Below, one piece after another: positions 34,322 to 43,917 of a stretch of 64,000 nt of DNA. Below the pieces are notes generated by a model. That model was not told the DNA's origin and ran no database searches. It saw only the letters and a program-made list of their open reading frames with translations. Numbering within the stretch: the stretch's first letter is position 1; every line of letters begins with the position of its first letter. Origin of the DNA: an uncultured Faecalibacterium sp. (GTDB lineage Bacteria; Bacillota; Clostridia; Oscillospirales; Ruminococcaceae); assembly GCA_937907025.1 (NCBI GenBank), contig CALESJ010000003.1, forward strand, positions 1 to 64,000, read 5' to 3'. The position numbers and the translations under genes were made by a program.

Positions 34322-37300
34322 ATGGCATTTGTTCCGGTCGTGCGCAGAAGCATGCGCCCCGAAGAATTTACCGATCTGCGTTTCAATTGGCTGAAACGCT
34401 ATGTCTACGACGAAAAATACGAGATCACCGATCTGGAAGTGCGCGACGCACGCCAGATTTCGGAAGACCAGTACGAGGAAACCCCGGGGGGCTACCGTCC
34501 CCTGAAGCGGGGCGACCTGTACTTTACCCCCGACGGCACCGCCTTTTTCCGCGCCCGGGTCACTGTGCCCGAACATCTGCGGGGCAAGGAGCTGTGGCTG
34601 TCCCTGTGGACGGCGGCCGAGGTCATCGTCAAGGTCAACGGCCGCTATGTGGGCGGCATCGACCCCAACCGGGACCGCATGCTGCTCAGCCCCTACATTG
34701 ACAGCAACGAGCTGGAGATCGAGATGGAGGGCTACAACCGCTCCAAGCCCGACGACGAGCGCAACCCCGACGCCATGGCCCTGCGCGGCTGCCGTCAGGT
34801 GTTCAACGGGCTGTATCTGGCCACCATCCACCACGAGGTTCTGGACCTGTTCTACGACCTGCAGCTGCTGCTGGACGTGGCCAAGAGCGCCTATTTCAAC
34901 GAGGATTACCGCAAGTTCCTGAACGTGGAGCTTTCCAAGGCGCTGGACCTGGTGGACTTCGACCTGCTGCGGGACAACACCGACCCCGAAACCGGCCGGC
35001 TGGAACTGCCTGCCGACCAGGTGGCCGCCGTGATGGAACAGATGAAGGCGGCTTCCGCCTACATTGACAAGGTCATCTATTCCAACGATGACTTCAAGGG
35101 CACCGGCAACGTGGCCCTGGTGGGGCATTCCCACCTGGACCTGGCCTACTACTGGCGGCGCATCCACACGGTGCACAAGAACGCCCGCACCGTGCTCATC
35201 CAGCTGCGCCTGATGGACCGCTACCCGGATTTCAAGTACACCCACACCCAGGCGTACACCTACGAACTGCTGGAAAAATACTATCCCGACCTGTTTGCCG
35301 AGCTGAAAGAGAAGGTGGCTTCCGGCAACTTTGAACCGGTGGGCGCCATGTATGTGGAGCCGGACTGCAACATTCCCGCTGCCGAAAGCCTGATCCGTCA
35401 GCTGCTGTACGGGCAGCAGTATTTCCGCAAGACCTTCGGCAAGACCATCGACAACGTCTGGCTGCCCGACGTCTTCGGCAACAGCTGGATTTTGCCCCAG
35501 ATCATGACCAAGAGCGGGGTGAAGTATTTCGTTTCCAACAAGATGTCCACCTGGAACGATACCAACCGCTTCCCCCACAACAACTTCCTGTGGAAGGGCA
35601 TCGACGGGTCCACCGTCTACGCCTGCGTGCCGCCCACCCACTTCATCACCTGGAACATGCCCAGCCAGATCCAGGAAAACTGGGAGGCCTACCAGGACAA
35701 GGAAACCGGCGGCCAGACCCTGTCCATGTTCGGCTACGGCGACGGCGGTTCCGGCGCCACCGAGGAAATGATCGAGCTGATGCACCGGTTCAACAAGCTG
35801 TCGGTCATGCCCAAGACCGAGCATGTGGGCGCCGACGAGTTCCTGCACAAGAACTTTGACGGCAACACCAAGCTGGACACCTGGGACGGCGAGCTGTATC
35901 TGGAGATGCACCGCGGCACCTTTACCACCAAGGCGGCCCTGAAGCGGGCCAACCGGGAGCTGGAATTTGCCCTGCGCGACACCGAGCTCCTGAGCGTGCT
36001 GCGCACCGCCGCCGGCGAGCCCTGGGACGACGATGCCCTGCGCGCCGTGTACAAAAAGTTCCTGGTGAACCAGTTCCACGACATTCTGCCCGGCAGCCAC
36101 ATCCACCCGGTGTACGAGGACGCCGTGGCCGATTACAACCAGGTACGCTGCGCCCTGCACGACATGCTGGGCAGCGGCAGCCTGTGGTACAACACCCTGA
36201 ACTTCCCCCGCCGGGCCCCGGTCTTTGTGCCGGAAGAAGGCGGCCCCATCACCCGCGGCGGCGTGGCCGGCCGCTTTACCTGCCCCGGCCTGGACCCCTT
36301 TGCCGGGGCCGTGACCCTGCCTGCTCTGCCCGCCCAGCCCGGCTGGATGCACAGCACCGGTCTGGATGTGACCACCCCCCAGTATGAGCTGACCTTTGAC
36401 GAGGACGGCAGCATCCTGCACCTGTGGGACCGCAAACTCCAGCGGGAATGGGTGGACGGCGCCTGGAACCGCCTGCACCTGTACCAGGATATGCCCGGCA
36501 TGTACGATGCCTGGGACATCCTGCCCAACTACAAGGACAAGGAATTCCCCCTGACCGTGGCCGAGGCCCTGCACCTTACCTATGCCGACGACGCCATGGC
36601 CGAATTCACCGCCACCCTGACCACCGAGAAGAGCCGCTGGACCCGGGTCATCCGCCTGTTTGCCGCCAGCCCCATGATCGAGGTGGAAAACATCGTGGAC
36701 TGGCACGAAACCCACAAGCTGGCCAAGGCAGACTTCGGCGTGAATGTGCTCACCCGGGAACTGCTGTGTGATACCAGCGCCGGCTTCATCCGCCGGGAAA
36801 CCCACCGCAACACCAGCTGGCAGAAGGCCCGCTTTGAAGTGTGCTCCCACAAGTGGTGCGACCTGTCCGAAACCGACGCCGGTGTGGCCATCGTCAACGA
36901 GGGCCTGTACGGCCTGGGCATCGACGGCAACCATGTGTCCCTGAGCCTGCTGCGCGCCACCATGCGCCCGGACATCACCGCCGACCGGGGCCATCACGAT
37001 TTCTGCTTCCAGATTCTGCCCCATGCGGGCGGCCCGGTGCAGGCCGGCGTGAACCGGTTTGCCCTGGAGCAGAATGTACCCCTGCGCCGTCCCCACCTGC
37101 CCGGCACCCTGCCCGAATCCCTGCAGGCCCTGCTGGACGACCTGGCCGCCGCCGGCGACCGGCTGTATCTGCAGGCCATGAAGCGCAGCGAGGACGGCAA
37201 GAGCATCATCGTGCGTCTGTGCGAATCCGACGGCCGCCGCGGCATTCTGCGCCTGCATGCCCCCGTGACCCCGGTGAACATGCTGGAGGACCCCACCGGC

Positions 37301-37363
37301 GAACCCTGCACCGAACTGGCCTACCATCCCTTTGAGATCCTGAGCTTTGCCTGCCCCATCTGA
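34322..37363 (+). CDS. GH38 alpha-mannosidase
   Basis: A 1013-residue cytoplasmic zinc glycosidase, no signal peptide. The N-terminal beta-sandwich (about 1-200) is followed by the catalytic domain with the zinc-binding GHSHLDLAYYW (near residue 268-278), the nucleophile aspartate in WLPDVFGNSW (near 380), and MFGYGDGGSG near 468. Later residues form the three-helix and beta domains. Bacterial GH38 enzymes of this length release alpha-linked mannose from N-glycan-like or yeast-mannan oligosaccharides. Start follows AAGGAG. It shares the operon with sugar uptake genes, so it probably acts on imported oligosaccharides. Confidence 0.93.
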   Translation: MAFVPVVRRSMRPEEFTDLRFNWLKRYVYDEKYEITDLEVRDARQISEDQYEETPGGYRPLKRGDLYFTPDGTAFFRARVTVPEHLRGKELWLSLWTAAEVIVKVNGRYVGGIDPNRDRMLLSPYIDSNELEIEMEGYNRSKPDDERNPDAMALRGCRQVFNGLYLATIHHEVLDLFYDLQLLLDVAKSAYFNEDYRKFLNVELSKALDLVDFDLLRDNTDPETGRLELPADQVAAVMEQMKAASAYIDKVIYSNDDFKGTGNVALVGHSHLDLAYYWRRIHTVHKNARTVLIQLRLMDRYPDFKYTHTQAYTYELLEKYYPDLFAELKEKVASGNFEPVGAMYVEPDCNIPAAESLIRQLLYGQQYFRKTFGKTIDNVWLPDVFGNSWILPQIMTKSGVKYFVSNKMSTWNDTNRFPHNNFLWKGIDGSTVYACVPPTHFITWNMPSQIQENWEAYQDKETGGQTLSMFGYGDGGSGATEEMIELMHRFNKLSVMPKTEHVGADEFLHKNFDGNTKLDTWDGELYLEMHRGTFTTKAALKRANRELEFALRDTELLSVLRTAAGEPWDDDALRAVYKKFLVNQFHDILPGSHIHPVYEDAVADYNQVRCALHDMLGSGSLWYNTLNFPRRAPVFVPEEGGPITRGGVAGRFTCPGLDPFAGAVTLPALPAQPGWMHSTGLDVTTPQYELTFDEDGSILHLWDRKLQREWVDGAWNRLHLYQDMPGMYDAWDILPNYKDKEFPLTVAEALHLTYADDAMAEFTATLTTEKSRWTRVIRLFAASPMIEVENIVDWHETHKLAKADFGVNVLTRELLCDTSAGFIRRETHRNTSWQKARFEVCSHKWCDLSETDAGVAIVNEGLYGLGIDGNHVSLSLLRATMRPDITADRGHHDFCFQILPHAGGPVQAGVNRFALEQNVPLRRPHLPGTLPESLQALLDDLAAAGDRLYLQAMKRSEDGKSIIVRLCESDGRRGILRLHAPVTPVNMLEDPTGEPCTELAYHPFEILSFACPI

Positions 37364-37388
37364 CCATCCACTATCCGGGAGGCCCCTG

Positions 37389-40300
37389 ATGAACGAGATC
37401 ATCCAGAAACGATACCATGAAGACCCCGCGGTGCTGCATCTGGGCACCCTGGCCCCGCACAATGATTTCATTCCCTTTGCGCCGGACCAGGACCCCTTTG
37501 CCCCCCGCAGCACCTCGGAACGGGTACACAGCCTGAACGGGCTGTGGCAGTTCCGCTATTATGAAGACCCCCGGCGCCTGGAGCCCGACCTGGCCGACCG
37601 CTTTGCCGCCGGCGACTGCGCTGAAATGCCGGTGCCTGCCTGCTGGCAGCTCCACGGGTACGACGCGCCCCAGTACATCAACACCCGGTATCCCTTCCCC
37701 TTTGACCCGCCCCATGTGCCCGACGCCGACCCCACCGGGGTGTATCACCGCACCTTTGCCCTGCACAAGCAGGAGGGCCGGCGGTATCACCTGGTCTTTG
37801 ACGGGGTGGACAGCTGCTTCTACCTGTGGGTGAACGGCCGGTTCACCGGGTACAGCCAGGTCAGCCACACCACCAGCGAGTTCGACCTCACCGACCTGCT
37901 CACGGACGGCGAGAACGACCTGATGGTGGCGGTGCTGAAATGGTGCGACGGCAGCTATCTGGAATGCCAGGACAAATGGCGGCTTTCGGGCATTTTCCGG
38001 GACGTATACCTGCTGGAGCGGGCCGCCGACGGGGTGCGCAGCTACACGGTCAGGACCGCTCTTGCCCCCGATTTCCGCAGTGCCCGCCTGCATCTGCAGC
38101 TGGACACCGGCGTTCCCGGCACCGCAGCCCTCTATGACCCCGACGGCCGCCTTCTGGGCGAGCGCAGCTTCGCCGCCGGAACGGACAGCGAAGTGCTGTT
38201 CCAGCTGGACGCGCCCCGCCTGTGGAGCGCCGAATCCCCCGCCCTGTACCGCCTGGTGCTGCGCACCGGGGAGGAAGTCATCGGCGAGGAAGTGGGCTTC
38301 CGGCAGGTCTGCGTGCGGGACGGGGTGTTCCTGGTCAACGGCCGTCCCATCAAGATGAAGGGCGTCAACCGCCACGACTTCTCCGAAAAAGAGGGCGCTG
38401 TGGTGACCCCCGAGGAGATGGAACGGGACCTGCAGCTGATGAAACAGCTCAACGTGAACACCATCCGCACCTCCCACTACCCCAACAGCCCGGATTTCGC
38501 CCGCCTGTGCGACCGGTACGGCTTCTACCTGGTGGCGGAAGCCGACCTGGAAAGCCACGGCAGCATTTCCGGATACGACCTGCACATCAACGGCCACGCC
38601 GACAAGCAGGGCATGGCCTATCTGGTATCCATGCCCGAATACCGGGCCGCCATTCTGGACCGGGTACAGCGGCTGGTGCTGCGGGACTGCAACCGCCCCT
38701 GCATCGTGCTGTGGTCCCTGGGCAATGAGTCCGGGTACTCCGCCGCCATGCGGGACGCCGGGCTGTGGGCCCGCCGCACCGACCCTTCCCGGCCCATCCA
38801 CTACGAATCCAGCTGGATCACCCTGCCCGGGGAACAGATCGAGGATGTGTCCGACGTCATGTCCCGGATGTACTTTTCCCTGGCAGACTGCCGGGAATAT
38901 CTGCACAGCCGGGAAGCCGCCCGGCCCCTGTTCCTGTGCGAGTACTCCCACGCCATGGGCAACGGCCCCGGCGATCTGGAAGACTACTGGCAGATTTTCT
39001 ACTCCGACCCCCATTACATGGGCGGCTGCGTGTGGGAATGGAACGACCACGGCATACTGCGGGGGGTTGCCCCCGATGGCCGCAAGCAGTATGCTTACGG
39101 CGGGGACTTCGGCGAGGCTGCCCACGACGGCAACTACTGCATCGACGGTCTGGTCCTGCCCGACCGCCGCATGAAGCCCGGCGCCTTTGAGATGAAGAAC
39201 GTCTACCGGCCCCTGCGCATCACCCCCGCCCCCGAAGGCGGCTACCGCATCCGCAACACCCTGGATTTCACCGCGGCGGAAGACGCCCTGGACCTGTTGT
39301 ATGAGATCACCGCCGGCGGCCGGGTGCTGCACCGGGGTATGGTGCCTTTGTCCCTGCCCGCCCAGGGCTGGACGGTGGTGCACATTCCCGAAGCGGAAAC
39401 CGCCCCCGCCGACTCCTTCCTGCGGTTCATCACCCTGCGCAAGGGCGCTGTGCCCGCCTACGGTTCGGTGGAAGAACCGGACATCCTGGGCACTGAACAG
39501 ATTCCTCTGCGCCCCGCTGCCCCCCAGGCAGCCTACGCGCCCCCGGACCCCGGCATGCAGGTAACGGCGGACACACCCCTGACCACCACGGTGGAGGGTG
39601 CCGGCTTCACCTGGGTATACGACAAGACCACCGGCCTGATCGCCGACGTATGCCGGTACGGCAGCCGCCTGCTGGCCGGACCCATGACCTACTGTCTGCG
39701 CCGGGCACCCATCGACAACGATATGCTCATTGCCCCCGCCTGGAACAACCTGTTTTTGGACCGGCTGCAGGCCAAGATCTACGACTGTACCTGCACCGAG
39801 GAAAACGGCACCGTGTGCATCCGCACCCATCTGGCCCTGGGCAGCATGGTCACCCGGCCGGTCTGCCGCCTGCACCAGGTGTTGACCTTCTTTGCGGACG
39901 GCAGCCTGGGATACCGGGCCGACGTGGACGTGAGCCCGCTGCACACCGCCCTGCCCCGTTTCGGGGTGCATTTCAGCCTGCCCGCCGACTATGACCGGGT
40001 GGCGTATTACGGCATGGGGCCTTTCGAGAGCTACATCGACAAGCACCAGGCCAGCTACATAGGCCGGTTTGAATCCACCCCCGCGGCCCTGTTCACCCCC
40101 TACATCCGTCCCCAGGAAACCGGCTCCCACGAAAAATGCCGGGAAGCCGCCCTGTACAGCCCGCAGGGGCAGGTACAGATCACCGGGGAGCCGGAATTCA
40201 GCCTGCAGGTCCTGCCCTGCACGGTGGAGGCCCTGTGTGCCGCCCGCCACAGCGACGAACTGCAGAACAGCGGCCTGACCGAGGTCACCATCGACTACCG

Positions 40301-40403
40301 TCAGCACGGGATCGGTTCGGAGAGCTGCTGCACCACCCTGCCCCTGCGCTATCGTTTTGAGGAGCCCCGATTCACCTTTGCATTCCGTATAAAGATTCTA
40401 TAA
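37389..40403 (+). CDS. lacZ: GH2 beta-galactosidase (LacZ type)
   Basis: A 1004-residue cytoplasmic enzyme of LacZ architecture: N-terminal sugar-binding sandwich, two immunoglobulin-like domains, TIM barrel and the C-terminal Bgal_small_N domain. The acid/base is E447 in SLGNESGYS, and the nucleophile is E518 in LCEYSHAMGN. Length equals E. coli LacZ (1023). The ATG after GGGAGG was used; the frame is open further upstream. It follows the mannosidase by 25 bases. It should hydrolyse terminal beta-galactose from the imported glycans. Confidence 0.94.
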   Translation: MNEIIQKRYHEDPAVLHLGTLAPHNDFIPFAPDQDPFAPRSTSERVHSLNGLWQFRYYEDPRRLEPDLADRFAAGDCAEMPVPACWQLHGYDAPQYINTRYPFPFDPPHVPDADPTGVYHRTFALHKQEGRRYHLVFDGVDSCFYLWVNGRFTGYSQVSHTTSEFDLTDLLTDGENDLMVAVLKWCDGSYLECQDKWRLSGIFRDVYLLERAADGVRSYTVRTALAPDFRSARLHLQLDTGVPGTAALYDPDGRLLGERSFAAGTDSEVLFQLDAPRLWSAESPALYRLVLRTGEEVIGEEVGFRQVCVRDGVFLVNGRPIKMKGVNRHDFSEKEGAVVTPEEMERDLQLMKQLNVNTIRTSHYPNSPDFARLCDRYGFYLVAEADLESHGSISGYDLHINGHADKQGMAYLVSMPEYRAAILDRVQRLVLRDCNRPCIVLWSLGNESGYSAAMRDAGLWARRTDPSRPIHYESSWITLPGEQIEDVSDVMSRMYFSLADCREYLHSREAARPLFLCEYSHAMGNGPGDLEDYWQIFYSDPHYMGGCVWEWNDHGILRGVAPDGRKQYAYGGDFGEAAHDGNYCIDGLVLPDRRMKPGAFEMKNVYRPLRITPAPEGGYRIRNTLDFTAAEDALDLLYEITAGGRVLHRGMVPLSLPAQGWTVVHIPEAETAPADSFLRFITLRKGAVPAYGSVEEPDILGTEQIPLRPAAPQAAYAPPDPGMQVTADTPLTTTVEGAGFTWVYDKTTGLIADVCRYGSRLLAGPMTYCLRRAPIDNDMLIAPAWNNLFLDRLQAKIYDCTCTEENGTVCIRTHLALGSMVTRPVCRLHQVLTFFADGSLGYRADVDVSPLHTALPRFGVHFSLPADYDRVAYYGMGPFESYIDKHQASYIGRFESTPAALFTPYIRPQETGSHEKCREAALYSPQGQVQITGEPEFSLQVLPCTVEALCAARHSDELQNSGLTEVTIDYRQHGIGSESCCTTLPLRYRFEEPRFTFAFRIKIL

Positions 40404-40440
40404 ACCGGGAGCCCAAGGTTCCCTCAGGAGGCATTTGATC

Positions 40441-42864
40441 ATGTCCTATTCCCTTTGCCCGGATGGGTTCATCCGCCATTACCTGTACACAGGCCGCCAG
40501 GAAAGCGAATTTTCCTGCAATGTGCGGGAGGTCAATCAGCTTCTCAACGAGAAGAAGATGCGTGAACTGGCAGCCCGCCATGAACCCCTGACCCCGCCTG
40601 CTTCCCTGCGCCTGGGCGGAGCCAGCCCGCTGGGCCTGCCCTGGAAGTACTATTACTCCCACGACAACATCTTCCTGGACGACGCCGCTTTCTATGAGGA
40701 GCTGTGCCGGGTGGAGATGCACGCCGCCACCATCCTGGAACTGGACGCCCCCGCCCGGGTGTCCCTGCGGCTGTGGAGCTACGCCGCCGTGGATGCCTGG
40801 GTGGACGGCACCCTCGTGTGCACCCTGGAACATCCGGTGTACAAGCCCATCCGGTACCGGGATTTCACCCTGGACCTGAGCGCCGGGCAGCACCTGCTGT
40901 ACCTGCGGCTGGAAAACCTGGGTGTGCGGGATACCCGCATCGCCTTTGCGGTACAGGTCACCGACGGCGCCGACCGGCTGCGCATCCGCCTGCCCGACGA
41001 AGAACACTGTGCCCCTTACGCCGCGGCGGCCGCCCTGCTGGACTCCGCCCGGGTACACGACGGCGTGCTGACCGTGGACGCCCCCCTGCCCGCCGGCAGC
41101 CGCCTGCGGTACGACCGGGGCATCTCCGACTTCCGCCGCCAGCAGGAACGTTTCATCCTGGACGATGTGTCCGGCCGCAGCGAGGTAACGCTGCGGGAGC
41201 CTGCGGTCTTTACCCTGGAGATCCCTGTGGAGAACGCCGTGCTGGTCCGCCACCTGGAACGGGCCGAGCTGCACCGTCCGGTGTACCTGGACCCCGCCGT
41301 GAAGGACCAGCGCCGGTACCAGTTTGAGCAGATCGCCGCCGTGGGCTCCGAGATGCGCAGCGCCACCGACGGTTTTGCCCTGTTCCCCATGCTGGCCCGC
41401 AAATATCTGGGCCAGAACCCCGCCTCCGACCATGAGGAGCTGAAAATCACCCTGCGCCAGATCGAGCGCCGGATGGACTGCGCCGACTTCATGACCACCG
41501 CCCTCATCCGCTTGCAGCGGGAATACGGCATTCCCGAGGACCTGCAGGCAGAGGTCAAGCGGGTGATGCTGAATTTCCGCTACTGGATGGACGAACCCGG
41601 CCAGGACGGCATGTGCTTCTGGAGCGAAAACCACACCCTCATGTTCTTTGAAACCGCCTATTTCTTTGGCGGCGAGTATCCGGACGACACCTTCGTGCGG
41701 GCCGGGTGTACCGGACGCCAGCTGCGGGACACCGCCCGCCTGCGCATCCGGGAATGGCTGACCAACGTGTGCGAAACCGGATTTGACGAGTTCAACAGCT
41801 CGGTATACACCCCGCTGACCCTGGCCGCCCTGCTGAACATCGTGGACTACGCCGAGCCGGACCTGGCCGCCATGGCCGTGCGCGCCTGCGATGAGATGCT
41901 GCGCACCGCCGCCCTCCACTGCTTCAAGGGCATTCTGGTGGCCCCCATGGGCCGGGTGTACCGGGGCATCATCACCCCCTGGGAGGAAAGCATGCAGGCC
42001 ATGCTGAACTTCATGTTCCCCGAAGCCCCCTATGCCACCTGCCCCAGCCTGAGCTTTCTGGCCACCACCCGGTATACCCTGCCTGCCGACCTGCGCAAGC
42101 GGATGGAGCAGACCGGCGCGTTCAGCTACACCACCAGCAACGCCCGCATCGACGGGTACAAGACCGCCGACTACATGCTCACCAGCGTGCAGTCCCCCCG
42201 CCGGGACGGGGTGGAGCGGGTCTGGCAGCCCGAGACCCGGGAGGAAAAGCGGGATACCTTCGCCTATGTGAAAGCCCTGAACGAACACTTCCACGGCACC
42301 ACCCAGTTCCAGCCCGGGGAGCACGGCTACCAGCAGCATATGTGGTATGCGGCCCTGGACAGTGACCTGGTGGTGTTTGCCAACCATCCCGGCCAGACCT
42401 GCGAGGATATGAGCGAGGTCCGCCCCGGTTACTGGTACGGCAACGGCACCATGCCCGCCCTGTGCCAGCAGGACAACGTGCTGGGGGCGGTGTATGTGAT
42501 TCCCGAAAGCCATCCCATCCAGTTCACCCATCTGTTCTGGCAGCAGGACCGGTTTACCGAAACCGCCGCCCGGGGCAGCTGGCTTTTCGGCCGCAAGGGC
42601 GACAGCTACATCGGCATCTGGTGCAGCGCACCCCTGGTGGACCATGACGAAACCATGTTCGGCTGTGAGAAGCGGGCCCTTTCTTCGGCCTGCGCCTACC
42701 TGACGGTGTGCGGAAGCCGCAGCGAGAACGGCAGTTTTGCCGCTTTCTGTGACGGCTGCACCGCCCGCCCGGTAGCCTTTGACCCCGAAAGCCACACCCT
42801 GCACTGTGCCGAGTTTGACCTGACCTTCACGGCCGGGCAGAACGGCACCCAGATTCTGGACTGA
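40441..42864 (+). CDS. Large protein of unknown family in the glycan-use operon
   Basis: An 807-residue cytoplasmic protein (no signal peptide or membrane helix). Residues about 80-300 look beta-rich with sandwich-like strands (VSLRLWSYAAVDAWVDGTL), like the N-terminal part of glycosidases. Residues about 300-640 are helical with repeated amphipathic helices, in the manner of an (alpha/alpha) toroid. Conserved-looking polar clusters FWSENHTLMFFETAYF and ETGFDEFNSSVYTP (41620-41820) could be the active site. The last 150 residues are beta-rich again. No known family was recognised. Position between lacZ and a sugar kinase suggests a glycosidase, lyase or phosphorylase. ATG follows AGGAGG with nine bases spacing. 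Confidence 0.7.
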   Translation: MSYSLCPDGFIRHYLYTGRQESEFSCNVREVNQLLNEKKMRELAARHEPLTPPASLRLGGASPLGLPWKYYYSHDNIFLDDAAFYEELCRVEMHAATILELDAPARVSLRLWSYAAVDAWVDGTLVCTLEHPVYKPIRYRDFTLDLSAGQHLLYLRLENLGVRDTRIAFAVQVTDGADRLRIRLPDEEHCAPYAAAAALLDSARVHDGVLTVDAPLPAGSRLRYDRGISDFRRQQERFILDDVSGRSEVTLREPAVFTLEIPVENAVLVRHLERAELHRPVYLDPAVKDQRRYQFEQIAAVGSEMRSATDGFALFPMLARKYLGQNPASDHEELKITLRQIERRMDCADFMTTALIRLQREYGIPEDLQAEVKRVMLNFRYWMDEPGQDGMCFWSENHTLMFFETAYFFGGEYPDDTFVRAGCTGRQLRDTARLRIREWLTNVCETGFDEFNSSVYTPLTLAALLNIVDYAEPDLAAMAVRACDEMLRTAALHCFKGILVAPMGRVYRGIITPWEESMQAMLNFMFPEAPYATCPSLSFLATTRYTLPADLRKRMEQTGAFSYTTSNARIDGYKTADYMLTSVQSPRRDGVERVWQPETREEKRDTFAYVKALNEHFHGTTQFQPGEHGYQQHMWYAALDSDLVVFANHPGQTCEDMSEVRPGYWYGNGTMPALCQQDNVLGAVYVIPESHPIQFTHLFWQQDRFTETAARGSWLFGRKGDSYIGIWCSAPLVDHDETMFGCEKRALSSACAYLTVCGSRSENGSFAAFCDGCTARPVAFDPESHTLHCAEFDLTFTAGQNGTQILD

Positions 42865-42887
42865 CACACTGCGAGGAGGTATCATCC

Positions 42888-43847
42888 ATGGTATACGCCG
42901 GAGTGGATCTTGGCGGCACCAACATCAAGGCCGCGCTGATCACCGCGGACGGAGAAATTCTGTGCGAAGGTTCCCGTCCCACCCTGCTGCCGCGCTCGTC
43001 CGGGGAGATCTGCGCCGACATTGCCGGCCTGGTGGACGAGCTGGCCGGCAAGGCCGGGTACCGGGGCCAGGTGGCCGGCCTGGGCATCGGATGTCCGGGG
43101 TCGGTGGATGACAACGGCACCGTGGTATACGCCAACAATCTGGGCTGGGTGAACTTTCCCGCCGGGCAGACCCTGCAGGAAATGACCGGCCTGCCGGTGG
43201 CCGTGGGTAACGATGCCAACGTGGCCGCCCTGGGCGAAGCCCTGTTCGGCTGCGCCAAAGGGGCGCAGAGCGCCGTCATCGTGACCCTGGGCACCGGGGT
43301 GGGCGGCGGCATCATCATCGGCGGGCAGATGGTCACCGGATTCAACGGGGCCGCCAGCGAGCTGGGCCACATGGTGGTGGCGCCGGGCGGCGTGCCCTGC
43401 ACCTGCGGGCAGCGGGGCTGCCTGGAGATGTACGCTTCGGCCACCGGGCTGGTGCGCATGACCCGGGAAGCCATGGACCGTGACCCCGCCAGCCGGATGC
43501 ACGCCCTGGCCGCCCGGTCCGGGGTGGACGGGCGCCTGGCCTTTGCGGCCGCCGCCCAGGGGGACCCTGCCGCCCGGCAGGTGGTGGACGACTACCTGGG
43601 GTATCTGGCCCTGGGGCTGTCCAACCTGATCAACATCCTGTTCCCCGAAGTCATCGGCCTTTCGGGCGGGGTAGCCAACCAGGGCGAAGCCCTGCTGGCT
43701 CCCCTGCGCCGCCTGGTGGAACCGGCCGTGTACGGCCACGAGCTGGGCGGACCCCGGACCCGCCTGGTCTGCTGCACCCTGGGTTATCAGGCCGGGGTCA
43801 TCGGCGCCGCCATGCTGGCCAGACAGAAGACGGAATCCGGGACCTGA
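42888..43847 (+). CDS. ROK-family sugar kinase (glucokinase-like)
   Basis: A 319-residue enzyme of the ROK family. ATP phosphate-binding DLGGTNIKAAL is near residue 7, the sugar site includes GNDANVAALGE near 108, and the zinc-binding region HMVVAPGG...CTCGQRGCLE near 160-180 carries the cysteines and histidine of ROK proteins. No DNA-binding domain is present, so it is an enzyme and not a repressor. It phosphorylates glucose, mannose, fructose or an N-acetylated hexose; which one cannot be told. It is last in the operon and ends before a strong terminator. Confidence 0.9.
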   Translation: MVYAGVDLGGTNIKAALITADGEILCEGSRPTLLPRSSGEICADIAGLVDELAGKAGYRGQVAGLGIGCPGSVDDNGTVVYANNLGWVNFPAGQTLQEMTGLPVAVGNDANVAALGEALFGCAKGAQSAVIVTLGTGVGGGIIIGGQMVTGFNGAASELGHMVVAPGGVPCTCGQRGCLEMYASATGLVRMTREAMDRDPASRMHALAARSGVDGRLAFAAAAQGDPAARQVVDDYLGYLALGLSNLINILFPEVIGLSGGVANQGEALLAPLRRLVEPAVYGHELGGPRTRLVCCTLGYQAGVIGAAMLARQKTESGT

Positions 43848-43863
43848 AGTTCTCGGCAAACCA

Positions 43864-43899
43864 AAAGCCGCCGCCCCGAATGGGGCGGCGGCTTTGTTG
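43864..43899. terminator. Terminator between convergent operons
   Basis: AAAGCCGCCGCCCC (43864-43877) pairs with GGGGCGGCGGCTTT (43882-43895) around GAAT, followed by GTTGGTTT. Confidence 0.85.
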
Positions 43900-43917
43900 G
43901 TTTGGGTTGGCGGGAGG

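Noticed and set aside
34226..40307. Two open frames of about 1000 codons on the minus strand
   Set aside because: Shadows of the GH38 and LacZ genes; no ribosome binding site or recognisable domain.
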